64,000 bases of DNA from Microterricola gilva (GCF_004217495.1 NZ_SHLC01000001.1:2170001-2234000), one strand, 5' to 3'. Numbered from the stretch's first letter, positions 37,321 through 46,230 are shown. Translations and numbers: made by a program. The notes: a model not told the origin generated them from the sequence alone.

Positions 37321-38997
37321 CTATGCCTCGATGACGAGCGGAACGATCATCGGGCGGCGGCGGTAGGACACATTCACCCAGCGACCGACTGTGCGGCGCA
37401 CGACCTGGGCGAGGGCGTGCGTGTCACGCACACCGTTCTGCGCGGAGTCCGCCAGCGCGGCCGCGATCTTGGGCTTGACGGCGTCGAAGATGGCGTCGTC
37501 CTCCGCGAAGCCCTTGGCGTGGATCTCCGGGCCGGTGATGATCTTGCCGGTTGCGGCGTCGACGACGACGATGACCGAGATGAAGCCCTCCTCGCCGAGG
37601 ATGCGACGGTCCTTGAGGTCGGCGTCGGTGATCTCGCCGACGGTGGAGCCGTCGACATAGACGAAGCCGATGTCGAGCTGGCCGACCTGGGTCATCACGC
37701 CGTTCTTGAGGTCGTAGACGGAGCCGTCCTCGCCCTCGAAGACGTTCTCCTCCGGGATGCCGGTCTGGATCGCCAGCTGTGCGTTGGCGTGCAGGTGACG
37801 GAACTCCCCGTGTACAGGCAGCACATTCTTCGGCTGCAGGATGTTGTAGCAGTAGAGCAGCTCGCCCGCGGCGGCGTGGCCGGAGACGTGCACCTTGGCG
37901 TTGCCCTTGTGCACGACGTTGGCGCCGATCTTGGTGAGGCCGTCGATGATGCGGTACACCGCGTTCTCGTTGCCGGGGATGAGGCTGGAGGCGAGGATGA
38001 TGGTGTCGCCCTCGCCGACCGAGATCTGGTGGTCGCGGTTCGCCATGCGGCTGAGCACAGCCATCGGCTCGCCCTGCGAACCGGTCGACATGTAGACGAT
38101 CTTGTCGTCGGGGATGTCGCCCGCCTTCTTGTAGTCGACGAGCACACCGGCCGGCACCTTGAGGTAGCCGAGGTCGGCTGCGATGGTCATGTTGCGCACC
38201 ATCGAGCGGCCGAGCAGTGCGACGCGGCGGCCGTTGGCGTGCGCGGCATCCAGGACCTGCTGCACACGGTGCACGTGGCTGGAGAAGCTGGCGACGACGA
38301 CCTTCTTGGTGGCCTTGGAGATCACCTGGTCGAGCACCGGTCCGATGGAGCGCTCCGGGGTGGTGAAGCCGGGGACGTCGGCGTTGGTGGAGTCGACGAG
38401 GAACACGTCGACGCCGCTCTTGCCGAGGCGGGCGAACTCGCGGAGGTCCGTGAGGCGGCCGTCGAGCGGCAGCTGGTCCATCTTGAAGTCACCGGTGGCG
38501 AGCACGGTGCCCGCGACAGAGTGGATGACGACGGCCAGCGCGTCGGGGATCGAGTGGTTGACCGCGACGAACTCGAGGTCGAACGGGCCGAGCGCCTCCA
38601 TCTGCCCCTCGGCGACGTTGAGGGTGTACGGCTTGATGCGGTGCTCTTTGAGCTTCGCCTCGATCAGGGCCAGCGTCAGCGTGGATCCGATCAGCGGGAT
38701 GTCGGCGCGCAGGCGCAGCAGGTAGGGAACCGCGCCGATGTGGTCTTCGTGGCCGTGCGTGAGCACGACACCGACGACATCGTCCAGGCGGTCCTTGATC
38801 GGGCTGAAGTCGGGCAGGATCAGGTCGACTCCCGGCTGGTGCTCCTCCGGGAAGAGCACGCCGCAGTCGACGATCAGGATCTTGCCGTCGATCTCGAAGG
38901 TGGTCATGTTGCGGCCGATCTCGCCGAGACCGCCGATCGGGGTGATGCGCAGTGTTCCCGGCTGCAGCGGTGCGGGTGCGTAGACGTCGTTGGGCAT
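37321..38997 (-). CDS. rnj: Ribonuclease J
   Basis: A metallo-beta-lactamase-fold RNase with 5'-3' exonuclease and endonuclease activity. From the ATG at 38997 (AAGGAGG upstream) it is 558 residues: the metal motif HGHEDHIG (His81, His83, Asp85, His86), a beta-CASP insert with VDSTNADVPGFTTPERSI, the SGHAAAGEL and PVHGEFRHLHANAQLA motifs, and a C-terminal dimerisation domain. It lies 71 bases downstream of dapA, a common actinobacterial pairing. Confidence 0.97.
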   Translation of the reverse strand: MPNDVYAPAPLQPGTLRITPIGGLGEIGRNMTTFEIDGKILIVDCGVLFPEEHQPGVDLILPDFSPIKDRLDDVVGVVLTHGHEDHIGAVPYLLRLRADIPLIGSTLTLALIEAKLKEHRIKPYTLNVAEGQMEALGPFDLEFVAVNHSIPDALAVVIHSVAGTVLATGDFKMDQLPLDGRLTDLREFARLGKSGVDVFLVDSTNADVPGFTTPERSIGPVLDQVISKATKKVVVASFSSHVHRVQQVLDAAHANGRRVALLGRSMVRNMTIAADLGYLKVPAGVLVDYKKAGDIPDDKIVYMSTGSQGEPMAVLSRMANRDHQISVGEGDTIILASSLIPGNENAVYRIIDGLTKIGANVVHKGNAKVHVSGHAAAGELLYCYNILQPKNVLPVHGEFRHLHANAQLAIQTGIPEENVFEGEDGSVYDLKNGVMTQVGQLDIGFVYVDGSTVGEITDADLKDRRILGEEGFISVIVVVDAATGKIITGPEIHAKGFAEDDAIFDAVKPKIAAALADSAQNGVRDTHALAQVVRRTVGRWVNVSYRRRPMIVPLVIEA

Positions 38998-39068
38998 ATG
39001 CCCTCCTTGCGTATTTCGGGCCACGGGGTGGCCTCGTTGTGGTGCGCGCGAGCTGCTCGCGCGATTTC

Positions 39069-40046
39069 CTAGCGTGTTGTGCCGGCCACCTTTGGCAACG
39101 CGCCACCTGCGGCGGCGTTGCGGTCGGGGCGGAAGTTGGAGAAGTCGACACCGGGGATGTCGCGTACCAGATCGATTTCGTCTTCGATCTGCGCCGCCTC
39201 CCACTCTTCGGGTCCGACGAGGGGCAGCCGAACGCGCGGGCTGCCGATGCGACCGAGGCCGTGCAGGATGTACTTCGCTGCGACGGTGCCCGGAACGTGG
39301 GTCATGACGGCGCGTACGAGCGGCTCGAGCTTCTGGTGCGCGGCGGTGGCCGTGGCCAGGTCGCCGGCGTTGACGGCGTCGATCATCTGGCGGTACGGCG
39401 TCGGGGCGATGTTCGCCGTGACGCCGATCAGGCCGGTGGCGCCGATGGCCAGGTGCGGGAGCACATTGGCGTCGTCGCCGGAGAAGTACATCAGATCGGT
39501 CTGGTTGAGCACCCGGCTGACCTCGCTGAAGTCGCCCTTGGCGTCTTTCACAGCGAGGATGTTCGGGTGCTTGGCGAGGCGCATGATCGTCTCGTACTTG
39601 ATCGGCACGCCGGTGCGGCCCGGGATGTCGTAGAGGATGACGGGCAAGTCGGTTGCGTCGGCGACCATGCGGAAGTGGGTGAGGATTCCGGCCTGGGTCG
39701 GCTTGTTGTAGTACGGCGTGACGATCATGATGCCGTCGGCGCCGGCCTTCTCGCTGGCCTTGTAGAGCTCGATGGCGTGCGCGGTCTCGTTGGAGCCGCC
39801 GCCGGTGATGATGCTGGCACGGCCGGCCGCGACATCCTTGCCGACCTCGACGAGGCGCAGCTTCTCCGGGTCGGTCAGCGTGGACGTCTCGCCCGTCGTC
39901 CCGGTCACGACGATGCCGTCGGCACCGGCCGTGATGACGTCGTCGATGTGCTTCTCCACGGCCGGCCAGTCGACTTCACCGTCCGCGGTGAATGGGGTCA
40001 CGAGCGCGACGAGGACCTGGCCGAAGGGATTCGCTGAAGCAGACAC
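39069..40046 (-). CDS. dapA: 4-Hydroxy-tetrahydrodipicolinate synthase DapA
   Basis: Condenses pyruvate with aspartate semialdehyde, the first committed step of the lysine/DAP branch. The 325-residue barrel has the Schiff-base Lys167 in ILAVKDAKGD, Tyr139 in VILYDIPGRTG and the TGTTGE loop (about 48-53). It starts with GTG at 40046. A C-terminal tail of about 25 residues (RPDRNAAAGGALPKVAG) extends past the usual end. dapB is 5.3 kb away on the same strand. Confidence 0.97.
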   Translation of the reverse strand: MSASANPFGQVLVALVTPFTADGEVDWPAVEKHIDDVITAGADGIVVTGTTGETSTLTDPEKLRLVEVGKDVAAGRASIITGGGSNETAHAIELYKASEKAGADGIMIVTPYYNKPTQAGILTHFRMVADATDLPVILYDIPGRTGVPIKYETIMRLAKHPNILAVKDAKGDFSEVSRVLNQTDLMYFSGDDANVLPHLAIGATGLIGVTANIAPTPYRQMIDAVNAGDLATATAAHQKLEPLVRAVMTHVPGTVAAKYILHGLGRIGSPRVRLPLVGPEEWEAAQIEDEIDLVRDIPGVDFSNFRPDRNAAAGGALPKVAGTTR

Positions 40047-40079
40047 AAATCTTAGGCTACCGGTTCGAGCGGCACTGCA

Positions 40080-40115
40080 GCATCCGAGTTGCGGTCATGA
40101 TCGCCCCTCGGATGC
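40080..40115 (-). terminator. Weak hairpin between orphan membrane gene and dapA
   Basis: GCATCCGAG (40080-40088) can pair with CTCGGATGC (40107-40115) across an 18-base loop. It lies 84 bases past the membrane-protein stop, just before dapA. Confidence 0.35.
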
Positions 40116-40198
40116 CGTGGCGTACGCCGTCAACTCAAACGTGCTGCGTGGTGTGTTCCGTGCCGTCGCCGGTGAGCGGCGTGAAGATGGGTTTCACG

Positions 40199-40804
40199 TC
40201 AGGACGAACGGATGGGAAGGTTTGAGGCTGTGCCTGGGGTTCGACTTTCGGTGGTGGATCGGGTTGGCGCCGGGGCTCGCTGCTCTTGCTCATTGTTTCC
40301 TCCTTCGATCATTGCGGTGAGTGCGGCCACGATGAGAGCCGTTGACAGCGCCGCGATCAGCAGGACGAAGCCCGCCTTCGTCGCCCGAGCGCGCCGCTGA
40401 TTCGACACATCGCGGAACTCGATTTCAACGGCCTTCATCTCGAGCAGGTAATCCTCGAGCTCCTCGGCACCCCGCACGCTGTCGACCCACGTGTCGACGA
40501 GGGCCCGCCCCGTCGGCTGCGGGATGGCGACTGGCCACAGCGAGACGGTGGCAGCGACGACGGTCGCGAGCGTCAATGCGAACGGGATCAGGCCAAGGTT
40601 CCACGTCGTCGGGTCGATCAGCGTGCTGAACGTCGCGCTGCCAAGCACGCCGGCGGCGACCACGACGAACGAGGACTTCGTGTCGATCGAACGGCTCCGC
40701 TGCAGCGCCGCCGCGCGCAGAGTGTCGAGTTCGGCGCTCAGCAACCGGATCCGCTGAATCCGCGGCTCCCGCGCATTGCCCTCATGATCGTCACAGTTCC
40801 GCAT
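40199..40804 (-). CDS. Orphan three-helix membrane protein resembling Pycsar TM effectors
   Basis: A 201-residue protein starting at the ATG at 40804 (AGGGAGG upstream). A basic N-terminal helix leads to DTKSSF (41-46), then membrane helices at about 45-63 and 70-90, an amphipathic charged helix (115-140) and a third membrane helix (143-165), with a Ser/Thr/Pro/Arg-rich tail. This D-K-S/A-F, two helices, charged helix, third helix plan resembles PycTM (DUF5706) effectors that depolarise the membrane on a cyclic-nucleotide signal. No cyclase is adjacent, so the link is only a suggestion. It sits between dapA and folA and has somewhat lower GC. Confidence 0.6.
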   Translation of the reverse strand: MRNCDDHEGNAREPRIQRIRLLSAELDTLRAAALQRSRSIDTKSSFVVVAAGVLGSATFSTLIDPTTWNLGLIPFALTLATVVAATVSLWPVAIPQPTGRALVDTWVDSVRGAEELEDYLLEMKAVEIEFRDVSNQRRARATKAGFVLLIAALSTALIVAALTAMIEGGNNEQEQRAPAPTRSTTESRTPGTASNLPIRSS

Positions 40805-40814
40805 CGACGCCTCC

Positions 40815-40833
40815 CTGAGCAATGCTCAGTATA
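40815..40833 (-). promoter_or_regulatory. Putative -10 with overlapping palindromic operator before the orphan membrane gene
   Basis: On the minus strand TATACT (40828-40833), a near-consensus -10, runs into the palindrome CTGAGCA-T-TGCTCAG (40815-40829), which is followed at once by the AGGGAGG ribosome site. A protein bound there would cover the start of transcription. The -35 is weak. Confidence 0.5.
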
Positions 40834-40874
40834 TTCCACGAAGCAACGCTCCACCGAGCGTGTAGAGCGGGCGC

Positions 40875-41438
40875 TCAGGCGCGCGCGTAGCGCAGGAAGC
40901 GGTAGGGCAGACCACTGCGGGAGACATGCCAGTCGGATGCCGGATCTGCCGTCTCGACGTGCCAAGCGGCGTCGATCGTTGGCGCATGGGTGTCGCCGGC
41001 GACGTCGTCATCGATCTCGGTCACCTCGAGCCGGTCGACGGTGAAGGCATCGGATGCCGCGAGGACCGCACGGTAGATCTCGGCTCCTCCGGTGACCCAG
41101 ACCCGCTCCCCCGGGGTCAGGCTCGCCGCCAGCGCGATGGCCTCGGTGACGGAGTGCGCGACGTGTGCGCCGTCGGCTGACCAGTCGGCCTGCCTGGTGA
41201 CAACGATGTTCTCGCGGCCGGCAAATGGCCGGAAGCGCTCCGGGATCGAGTCCCAGGTCTTGCGGCCCATCACCACTGAGCCGCCGAGCGTCGTCGCCTT
41301 GAAGTGCGCCAGATCTTCCGGCACGTGCCACGGCATGACGCCGTCCAGGCCGATCACGCCGCCGCGGGCCTCAGCCCAGATCAGGCCGACGCAGATCGGG
41401 CCGACGCCGCTCTGGCCGCCGCTCTGCACGCCGCTCAT
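40875..41438 (-). CDS. folA: Dihydrofolate reductase FolA
   Basis: Reduces dihydrofolate to tetrahydrofolate with NADPH. The 187-residue protein starts at the ATG at 41438, overlapping the thyA stop by 4 bases. It has [29 protein letters not shown] (active-site Trp and acidic Asp/Glu), [18 protein letters not shown] and a C-terminal THAP strand. A Gly/Ser-rich start of about 12 residues precedes the fold. It recycles the dihydrofolate made by ThyA next to it. Confidence 0.95.
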   Translation of the reverse strand: MSGVQSGGQSGVGPICVGLIWAEARGGVIGLDGVMPWHVPEDLAHFKATTLGGSVVMGRKTWDSIPERFRPFAGRENIVVTRQADWSADGAHVAHSVTEAIALAASLTPGERVWVTGGAEIYRAVLAASDAFTVDRLEVTEIDDDVAGDTHAPTIDAAWHVETADPASDWHVSRSGLPYRFLRYARA

Positions 41439-42244
41439 ACGGCGACGGCTCCGCGGATCGCGGGGTGGTGCTCGTAGCCGACGACCTCGAAGTCGCCGAA
41501 CTCGTAGTCGAAGACGCTGGGGCGCTCGGCCGTGATCTCGAGCGTCGGGTAGGCGTACGGCTCGCGGGTGAGCTGCTCCGTGACCTGCTCGATGTGGTTG
41601 TCGTAGATGTGGCAGTCGCCGCCGGTCCAGACGAAGTCGCCGACGCCCAGGCCGCTCTGTGCGGCGATCATGTGGGTGAGCAGCGCGTAGCTGGCGATGT
41701 TGAACGGGACCCCGAGGAACAGGTCGGCGCTGCGCTGGTAGAGCTGGCAGCTGAGCTTGCCGTCCGCCACGTAGAACTGGAACAGGGCGTGGCAGGGCGC
41801 GAGCGCCATGTCGGGGATGTCGGCCGGGTTCCAGGCGCTGACGATGAGGCGGCGGGAGTCCGGGGTGGCCTTGATCGCCTCGATCACCTCGCTGATCTGG
41901 TCGATCTGCTCGCCGCTCGGGGTCGGCCAAGAGCGCCACTGCACGCCGTAGACGGGGCCGAGTTCGCCTGCGGCATCCGCCCACTCGTCCCAGATCGTCA
42001 CGCCGTTCTCGCGCAGCCAGCCGACGTTACTCTCGCCCCGGAGGAACCACAGCAGCTCGTAGGCGATCGACTTGAAGTGCACCCGTTTGGTCGTGATGAG
42101 CGGGAAGCCCTCTGAAAGGTCGAAACGCAGCTGGCGTCCGAAGACGCTGCGCGTTCCGGTTCCGGTGCGGTCGGTCTTCTGCGTTCCGGTGGCGAGCACC
42201 TCGCGCAGCAGGTCTTCGTATGGAGTGGGGATCGTCGCGCTCAT
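41435..42244 (-). CDS. thyA: Thymidylate synthase ThyA
   Basis: Methylates dUMP to dTMP, turning methylene-THF to dihydrofolate. The 269-residue protein has the nucleophile Cys151 in [26 protein letters not shown] at the start, [21 protein letters not shown] and [12 protein letters not shown]. The ATG at 42244 follows a GGGGGG site. It is the classical, not the flavin-dependent (ThyX), enzyme, and forms an operon with folA. Confidence 0.97.
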   Translation of the reverse strand: MSATIPTPYEDLLREVLATGTQKTDRTGTGTRSVFGRQLRFDLSEGFPLITTKRVHFKSIAYELLWFLRGESNVGWLRENGVTIWDEWADAAGELGPVYGVQWRSWPTPSGEQIDQISEVIEAIKATPDSRRLIVSAWNPADIPDMALAPCHALFQFYVADGKLSCQLYQRSADLFLGVPFNIASYALLTHMIAAQSGLGVGDFVWTGGDCHIYDNHIEQVTEQLTREPYAYPTLEITAERPSVFDYEFGDFEVVGYEHHPAIRGAVAV

Positions 42245-42377
42245 CCCCCCGATGGTATCCCGCCCCGACCGCATTTCGGCTGAGGGTGCCGTGTGGCCGC
42301 CGCCCGCGTCATCCACCGGCTCCGTCATGCACCGTCATACTGGCCCGGACGGGGTGGCCGCGGCGTAGATTCACCGC

Positions 42378-42857
42378 ATGGATTGGCCGTACGCCCTGAT
42401 CGGCGCCTTCGCCCTGCTCGCCGCGAGCACGGTTCTCGGGCTGCTCTGGAAGGCGCGCACCGGGCGGGCGGAGGCCACGACAGCCGGGGCCCCGCCTGCC
42501 ATCGTGCTGGCGGTCGAGCTGGCCGATCCCGCCTCCGCCGCCCCGGCTCCGACACTCGGTGAGCGCGCGACCCTGCTGCAGTTCTCCACCGAGTTCTGCG
42601 CCCGCTGTCCGCAGACCCGCACGCTGCTCGCCGGCATCGCGGATGCCGCAGACGGCGTCAGCGCGATCGAGATCGACCTCGGCGCGCGGCCGGAACTCGC
42701 CCGCCGCTTCCGCGTCATGCAGACGCCGACCGTGCTCATGCTCGACGCGGCCGGGGTCGTGCGGGCACGCATCGGCGGAGCCCCCGACCGTCGCACCGTC
42801 ACAGAACAACTCGCGCTGATCCTCGAAAGGGACCCCCATGTCACAGCCATCGGTTGA
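42378..42857 (+). CDS. Membrane-anchored thioredoxin-like protein
   Basis: A 159-residue protein with an N-terminal membrane helix (about 5-24) and a thioredoxin fold outside the cell or in the envelope. The redox motif is Cys74-Ala-Arg-Cys77 in FSTEFCARCPQT, differing from the standard CGPC, and VMQTPTVLMLD supplies the cis-Pro. It overlaps the DUF4395 gene by 20 bases. The pair is common in actinobacteria and probably handles thiol exchange at the membrane; partners are not known. Confidence 0.88.
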   Translation: MDWPYALIGAFALLAASTVLGLLWKARTGRAEATTAGAPPAIVLAVELADPASAAPAPTLGERATLLQFSTEFCARCPQTRTLLAGIADAADGVSAIEIDLGARPELARRFRVMQTPTVLMLDAAGVVRARIGGAPDRRTVTEQLALILERDPHVTAIG

Positions 42858-43338
42858 ACCGCAGACTCAGGCCAGCACGGCGTCCGCGGCAGCGGGCACG
42901 GACGCCCCTGCCGGCATCGACCCACGCGGTCCGCGCTTCAGCGCAGCCATCACCGCGCTGCTGCTGCTCGGCGTCGTCGCGCTCTCGCTCGCCGCCGCCG
43001 ACACGGCCGCCCTGATCGGCCTGGCGGTGATCTCTGCCCTCTTCGCGTGGGGCGCGTTCGCCGGCATCCAACGCCATCCATACGGCGTGCTGTTCCGGAC
43101 ACTCGTGCGGCCCCGCCTCGCTGCTCCCACCGAGTTGGAAGACCCGCGCCCGCCGACATTCGCGCAGGGCGTCGGCTTCGTCGTGACCGCGATCGGCGTG
43201 CTGCTCGGCCTGCTCGCGATCCCGGCGGCCGTCGGGATCGCGGCGGCCGCCGCTTTCGTTGCGGCATTCCTGAACGCGGTGTTCGGCTACTGCATCGGAT
43301 GCCAGCTTTACGTGCTGCTGCTGCGCCTGCGCGGTTAG
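42838..43338 (+). CDS. DUF4395 membrane protein
   Basis: A 166-residue protein with an Ala/Thr/Gln-rich start, four hydrophobic helices (about 35-53, 56-74, 108-128, 128-160) and the Cys pair FGYCIGCQLY in the last helix (about 150). DUF4395 proteins of this type are found next to thioredoxin-like genes, and the CxxC in the membrane suggests electron transfer across it, as in DsbD/CcdA. That role is inferred. Confidence 0.82.
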   Translation: MSQPSVEPQTQASTASAAAGTDAPAGIDPRGPRFSAAITALLLLGVVALSLAAADTAALIGLAVISALFAWGAFAGIQRHPYGVLFRTLVRPRLAAPTELEDPRPPTFAQGVGFVVTAIGVLLGLLAIPAAVGIAAAAAFVAAFLNAVFGYCIGCQLYVLLLRLRG

Positions 43339-43360
43339 GCTGGGGCCAGGAGGTTTCACA

Positions 43361-43786
43361 ATGGCATTGACCAGCGAAGCAACAACGGTATGGAACGGAT
43401 CACTTTTCGAGGGTGCGGGCGTCGTCTCGCTCGACTCGTCGAAGGCCGCGGAATTCCCGGTGAACTGGAAGGCGCGCTCTGAGGGCGCCCCGCACACCAC
43501 CAACCCAGAAGAGCTGCTCGGCGCGGCACACGCCGCCTGCTTCTCGATGGCGTTCTCGCTCGCGCTGACGCAGGCCGGTCACACGCCGGACAGCATCCAG
43601 ACGACGGCGGCCGTCACCTTCGAGCCAGGCAAGGGCGTTCTCGGCAGCCACCTGCTCGTCAACGCCGTCGTGCCGGGAATCAGCGAGGAGGAGTTCCACC
43701 GCATCGCTGAGGACGCGAAGGTGAACTGCCCCATCTCGACGGCGCTCGCCAGCATCCCGATCACTCTCGAAGCCGAACTGGCCTAG
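43361..43786 (+). CDS. OsmC/Ohr-family peroxiredoxin
   Basis: Reduces organic hydroperoxides. The 141-residue protein has the peroxidatic Cys60 in GAAHAACFSMAFS and the resolving Cys123 in KVNCPIS, with the family Arg/Glu region TNPEELLGAAH. The subfamily fits OsmC (TIGR03562-like) better than Ohr. An AGGAGG site precedes it. It follows the thioredoxin-DUF4395 pair by 22 bases, so the three probably form a thiol-redox operon. Confidence 0.93.
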   Translation: MALTSEATTVWNGSLFEGAGVVSLDSSKAAEFPVNWKARSEGAPHTTNPEELLGAAHAACFSMAFSLALTQAGHTPDSIQTTAAVTFEPGKGVLGSHLLVNAVVPGISEEEFHRIAEDAKVNCPISTALASIPITLEAELA

Positions 43787-44731
43787 GTGGCCGACCGCGC
43801 ACTCCCGAACGTTCCCCGCACGCGTCGCCAGAAGGAGTCCCAGCTGCGGGTTCTGATCTCCGGCGCGTCCGGACTGATCGGCACCGAGCTCACCCGTCAG
43901 CTGGAGTCGACCGGTCACACCGTTCTCCGTCTCGTGCGCCGGCGGCCGGAGTCGGAGAACGAGGTGAACTGGGCACCGACCGCGCGCATCCTCGACTTCA
44001 CGTTGATGAACAACGTCGATGCCGTCGTCAACCTCTCCGGCGCCTCTCTGGCTCGACTGCCGTGGACGGGTGCCTACCGCAAGGAAATCCTGTCCTCGCG
44101 GATCGAGACGACGCACGCGCTGACGGATGCCATGCGGATGGCGTCATCGCCCCCGCCGGTGTTCCTCAGCGCCGCGGCCGTCGGCATCTACGGCGACCGG
44201 CCAGGCGAACGCCTGACCGAGCAGTCGATGCGTGGCCACGGCTTCCTGGCCGATGTGGTCGAGGCGTGGGAGAAGGCCGCGCACCTCGCGCCGGAGAAGA
44301 CGCGCGTCGTCACCTTCCGCAGCGGCCTCGTACTCGGTGCAGGCGGCGCGCTCGGCCGGCTCGAGACGATCACCAAGCTCGGACTCGGCGGCCCGCTCGG
44401 CAGTGGTGGCCAGCACTGGCCGTGGGTCAGCCTCTACGACGAGGCCGCCGCCATCCGGCACCTGCTCACCTCGCAGCTGAGCGGCCCCGTGAACATCGTC
44501 GGACCGACCCCGGCGACCGCAGACCGCGTGACCAAGAGTCTCGCGACAGCGCTGCACCGCCCGTATCGCTTCGCCGTGCCGGAGCGCCTGGTGTCGCTGG
44601 CGCTGCAGGACGCCGGCGAGCAGCTGCTGCTTGCCAGCCAGAAGGTGGTGCCGGAGAAGCTGCTGGCCGACGGTTTCAGCTTCCGGCACGAGACCGTGGA
44701 GTCCGCGATCGCGGCGATGCTCGACCGCTGA
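43787..44731 (+). CDS. SDR-type nucleoside-sugar epimerase-like protein (TIGR01777/YfcH), possible CTG start
   Basis: An NAD(P)-binding extended SDR with SGASGLIGTEL at the start of the fold, VNLSGASLARLPW, SAAAVGIYGD and the C-terminal DUF1731 domain (VPERLVSLALQDAGEQLLLASQKVVPEKLLADGF). Cellular role is unknown; some relatives affect cell division (SulA homologues). The first ATG/GTG in frame is the GTG at 43787, just after the osmC stop and without a binding site. An AAGGAG lies 6 bases before a CTG at 43844, exactly where homologues begin MRVLISGASG. I list the longer form, 314 residues; the shorter is 295. Confidence 0.88.
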   Translation: MADRALPNVPRTRRQKESQLRVLISGASGLIGTELTRQLESTGHTVLRLVRRRPESENEVNWAPTARILDFTLMNNVDAVVNLSGASLARLPWTGAYRKEILSSRIETTHALTDAMRMASSPPPVFLSAAAVGIYGDRPGERLTEQSMRGHGFLADVVEAWEKAAHLAPEKTRVVTFRSGLVLGAGGALGRLETITKLGLGGPLGSGGQHWPWVSLYDEAAAIRHLLTSQLSGPVNIVGPTPATADRVTKSLATALHRPYRFAVPERLVSLALQDAGEQLLLASQKVVPEKLLADGFSFRHETVESAIAAMLDR

Positions 44732-44815
44732 GCGCCGCGGCCGCGGACGCGGCCCTGCGAACTCGTAGATTCGGCGCGGTCGGCAGCGTACACAGCGCCG
44801 ATACGTCGAGTTCGC

Positions 44816-44858
44816 GGATGCCGGCGGGTGCTGCGCGACGCGGCGCGCGGCGGCATCC
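44816..44858. terminator. Inverted repeat between convergent genes
   Basis: GGATGCCG (44816-44823) and CGGCATCC (44851-44858) can pair over a 27-base GC-rich loop that itself can fold. It lies between two converging genes and may terminate both. Confidence 0.45.
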
Positions 44859-44864
44859 GGCGGT

Positions 44865-45308
44865 TCAGTGGGCCGCGCGCTCCAGCGCGATCGCGCGGAT
44901 GATGGCCTTGCGGGCGCGCCGACGGTCGCCGGCTGCGTCGTAGGCGAGGCCGAGCCGGAACCAGGCGCGCCAGTCCTCCGGCGCAGCCTCGACCTCGGCC
45001 TGGAAACGGGCGAAGTCCTCGTCTGCGGCATCCCGCAGCGGGCGACCGCTCGCCCGCGTCGGGAGCGTCTCCTCCGGCAGCTCGCCCTCTGCATCCAGAA
45101 CGGCGACGAGCCGCTGTGATCTGACGCCGAACAGCAGCTCACGGCCGAGCGCCCATGCGCCCACCAGTGGCAGCACGATGAGCGCGATGCCGATCCCGAC
45201 GGCGACGGGCTCCCCCGTCGCCACGAACTGCACGGCCCGCCAGCCGATCAGCACGATGTACAGCGCGAGCAGCGCGGCCATCAGGATGGCCGCGGTCCTC
45301 CCCTTCAC
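44865..45308 (-). CDS. Small membrane protein with TPR-like C-terminus
   Basis: A 147-residue protein with two membrane helices (about 5-27 and 35-55), a soluble linker and a helical pair resembling one tetratricopeptide repeat (DWRAWFRLGLAYDAAGDRRRARKAIIRA). It overlaps dapB by 4 bases and is conserved next to dapB in relatives as far as I recall. Function is unknown. Confidence 0.75.
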   Translation of the reverse strand: MKGRTAAILMAALLALYIVLIGWRAVQFVATGEPVAVGIGIALIVLPLVGAWALGRELLFGVRSQRLVAVLDAEGELPEETLPTRASGRPLRDAADEDFARFQAEVEAAPEDWRAWFRLGLAYDAAGDRRRARKAIIRAIALERAAH

Positions 45309-46150
45309 AGGGCGGAACCGGCGGCCGAGGCGACGCCGCCGGCCACGGCCTCGGCGTCGGCGGCATCGCCGAGCGGGGCGATGGGGCTCGCGGCATCCGG
45401 AAGCCCGAGGTTGAGGAGCCCGTCGAGGCCGACGGTGACCCCACTGAGCCCGGGCAGAGCGCGCAGCGCGAGCACGATCCCCTGCTCGTAGGAGCTGCTC
45501 GAGAGGGTGTCGTGGCGCACGGTCAGGGTCTCGCCGACGCCGCCGAGGATCACCTCTTGTCTGGCGAGGAGCCCGCTGAGGCGCAGGCTGTGGATCGGGA
45601 TGCCGTCGACCTTCTGACCGCGCGCGCGCTGGTCGGTGTGCGGCGCCTCGACCGGGCCGAGCAGTCCACGCGCCTCGGCGATGCGCTCTGCGGTGCGGAC
45701 GGCGGTGCCCGACGGGGAGTCGATCTTGCCCGCGTGGTGGGCCTCGATGATCTCGATCGAGTCGAAGAAGCGCGCGGCGAGGGTGCTGAGGGCCGTGCCG
45801 AGCACGGAGCCGACGGAGAAGTTCGGGACGATGAGCACCGCGGCGTCCGTGCCGAGCGCGTCGACGCGGCGACTCAGGGTCGCGACGGCATCCGCCGACC
45901 AGCCTGATGTGCCGACGAGCACGCTGAGCCCGTGCTCGAGCGCGAAGTCCACGACGCCGGGGCTGACGCCCGGGTGGGTGAAGTCGATGGCGATGTCGGT
46001 CTTGGCGCCGTCGACGCCGAGCATCTGCTCAAGGGCGCTCGAAGAGTCAAGCTCCGCGACGAGCTCGAAGCCATCTGTCTCGTGCACGAGGCGGGCGGCG
46101 AGCTGTCCCATTTTGCCGGTGGCGCCAATGATGGCAACGCGTGAAGTCAC
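45305..46150 (-). CDS. dapB: 4-Hydroxy-tetrahydrodipicolinate reductase DapB
   Basis: Reduces the DapA product with NAD(P)H. The 281-residue protein has the nucleotide-binding GATGKMGQLA (9-18) and the catalytic signature EAHHAGKIDSPSGTA (about 135-150). After GLDGLLNL, where most DapB proteins end, comes an Ala/Asp-rich tail of about 30 residues with no motif. It starts at 46150, 80 bases divergent from the GNAT gene. Confidence 0.96.
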   Translation of the reverse strand: MTSRVAIIGATGKMGQLAARLVHETDGFELVAELDSSSALEQMLGVDGAKTDIAIDFTHPGVSPGVVDFALEHGLSVLVGTSGWSADAVATLSRRVDALGTDAAVLIVPNFSVGSVLGTALSTLAARFFDSIEIIEAHHAGKIDSPSGTAVRTAERIAEARGLLGPVEAPHTDQRARGQKVDGIPIHSLRLSGLLARQEVILGGVGETLTVRHDTLSSSSYEQGIVLALRALPGLSGVTVGLDGLLNLGLPDAASPIAPLGDAADAEAVAGGVASAAGSAL

Positions 46151-46230
46151 CTGATCAGACTAGCAAGCGCCCGCTGCGCGCCGGCCGCCGCCCGGCTGCG
46201 CGCACGCCAGCGCGGCCGTACGCTTGGCTC

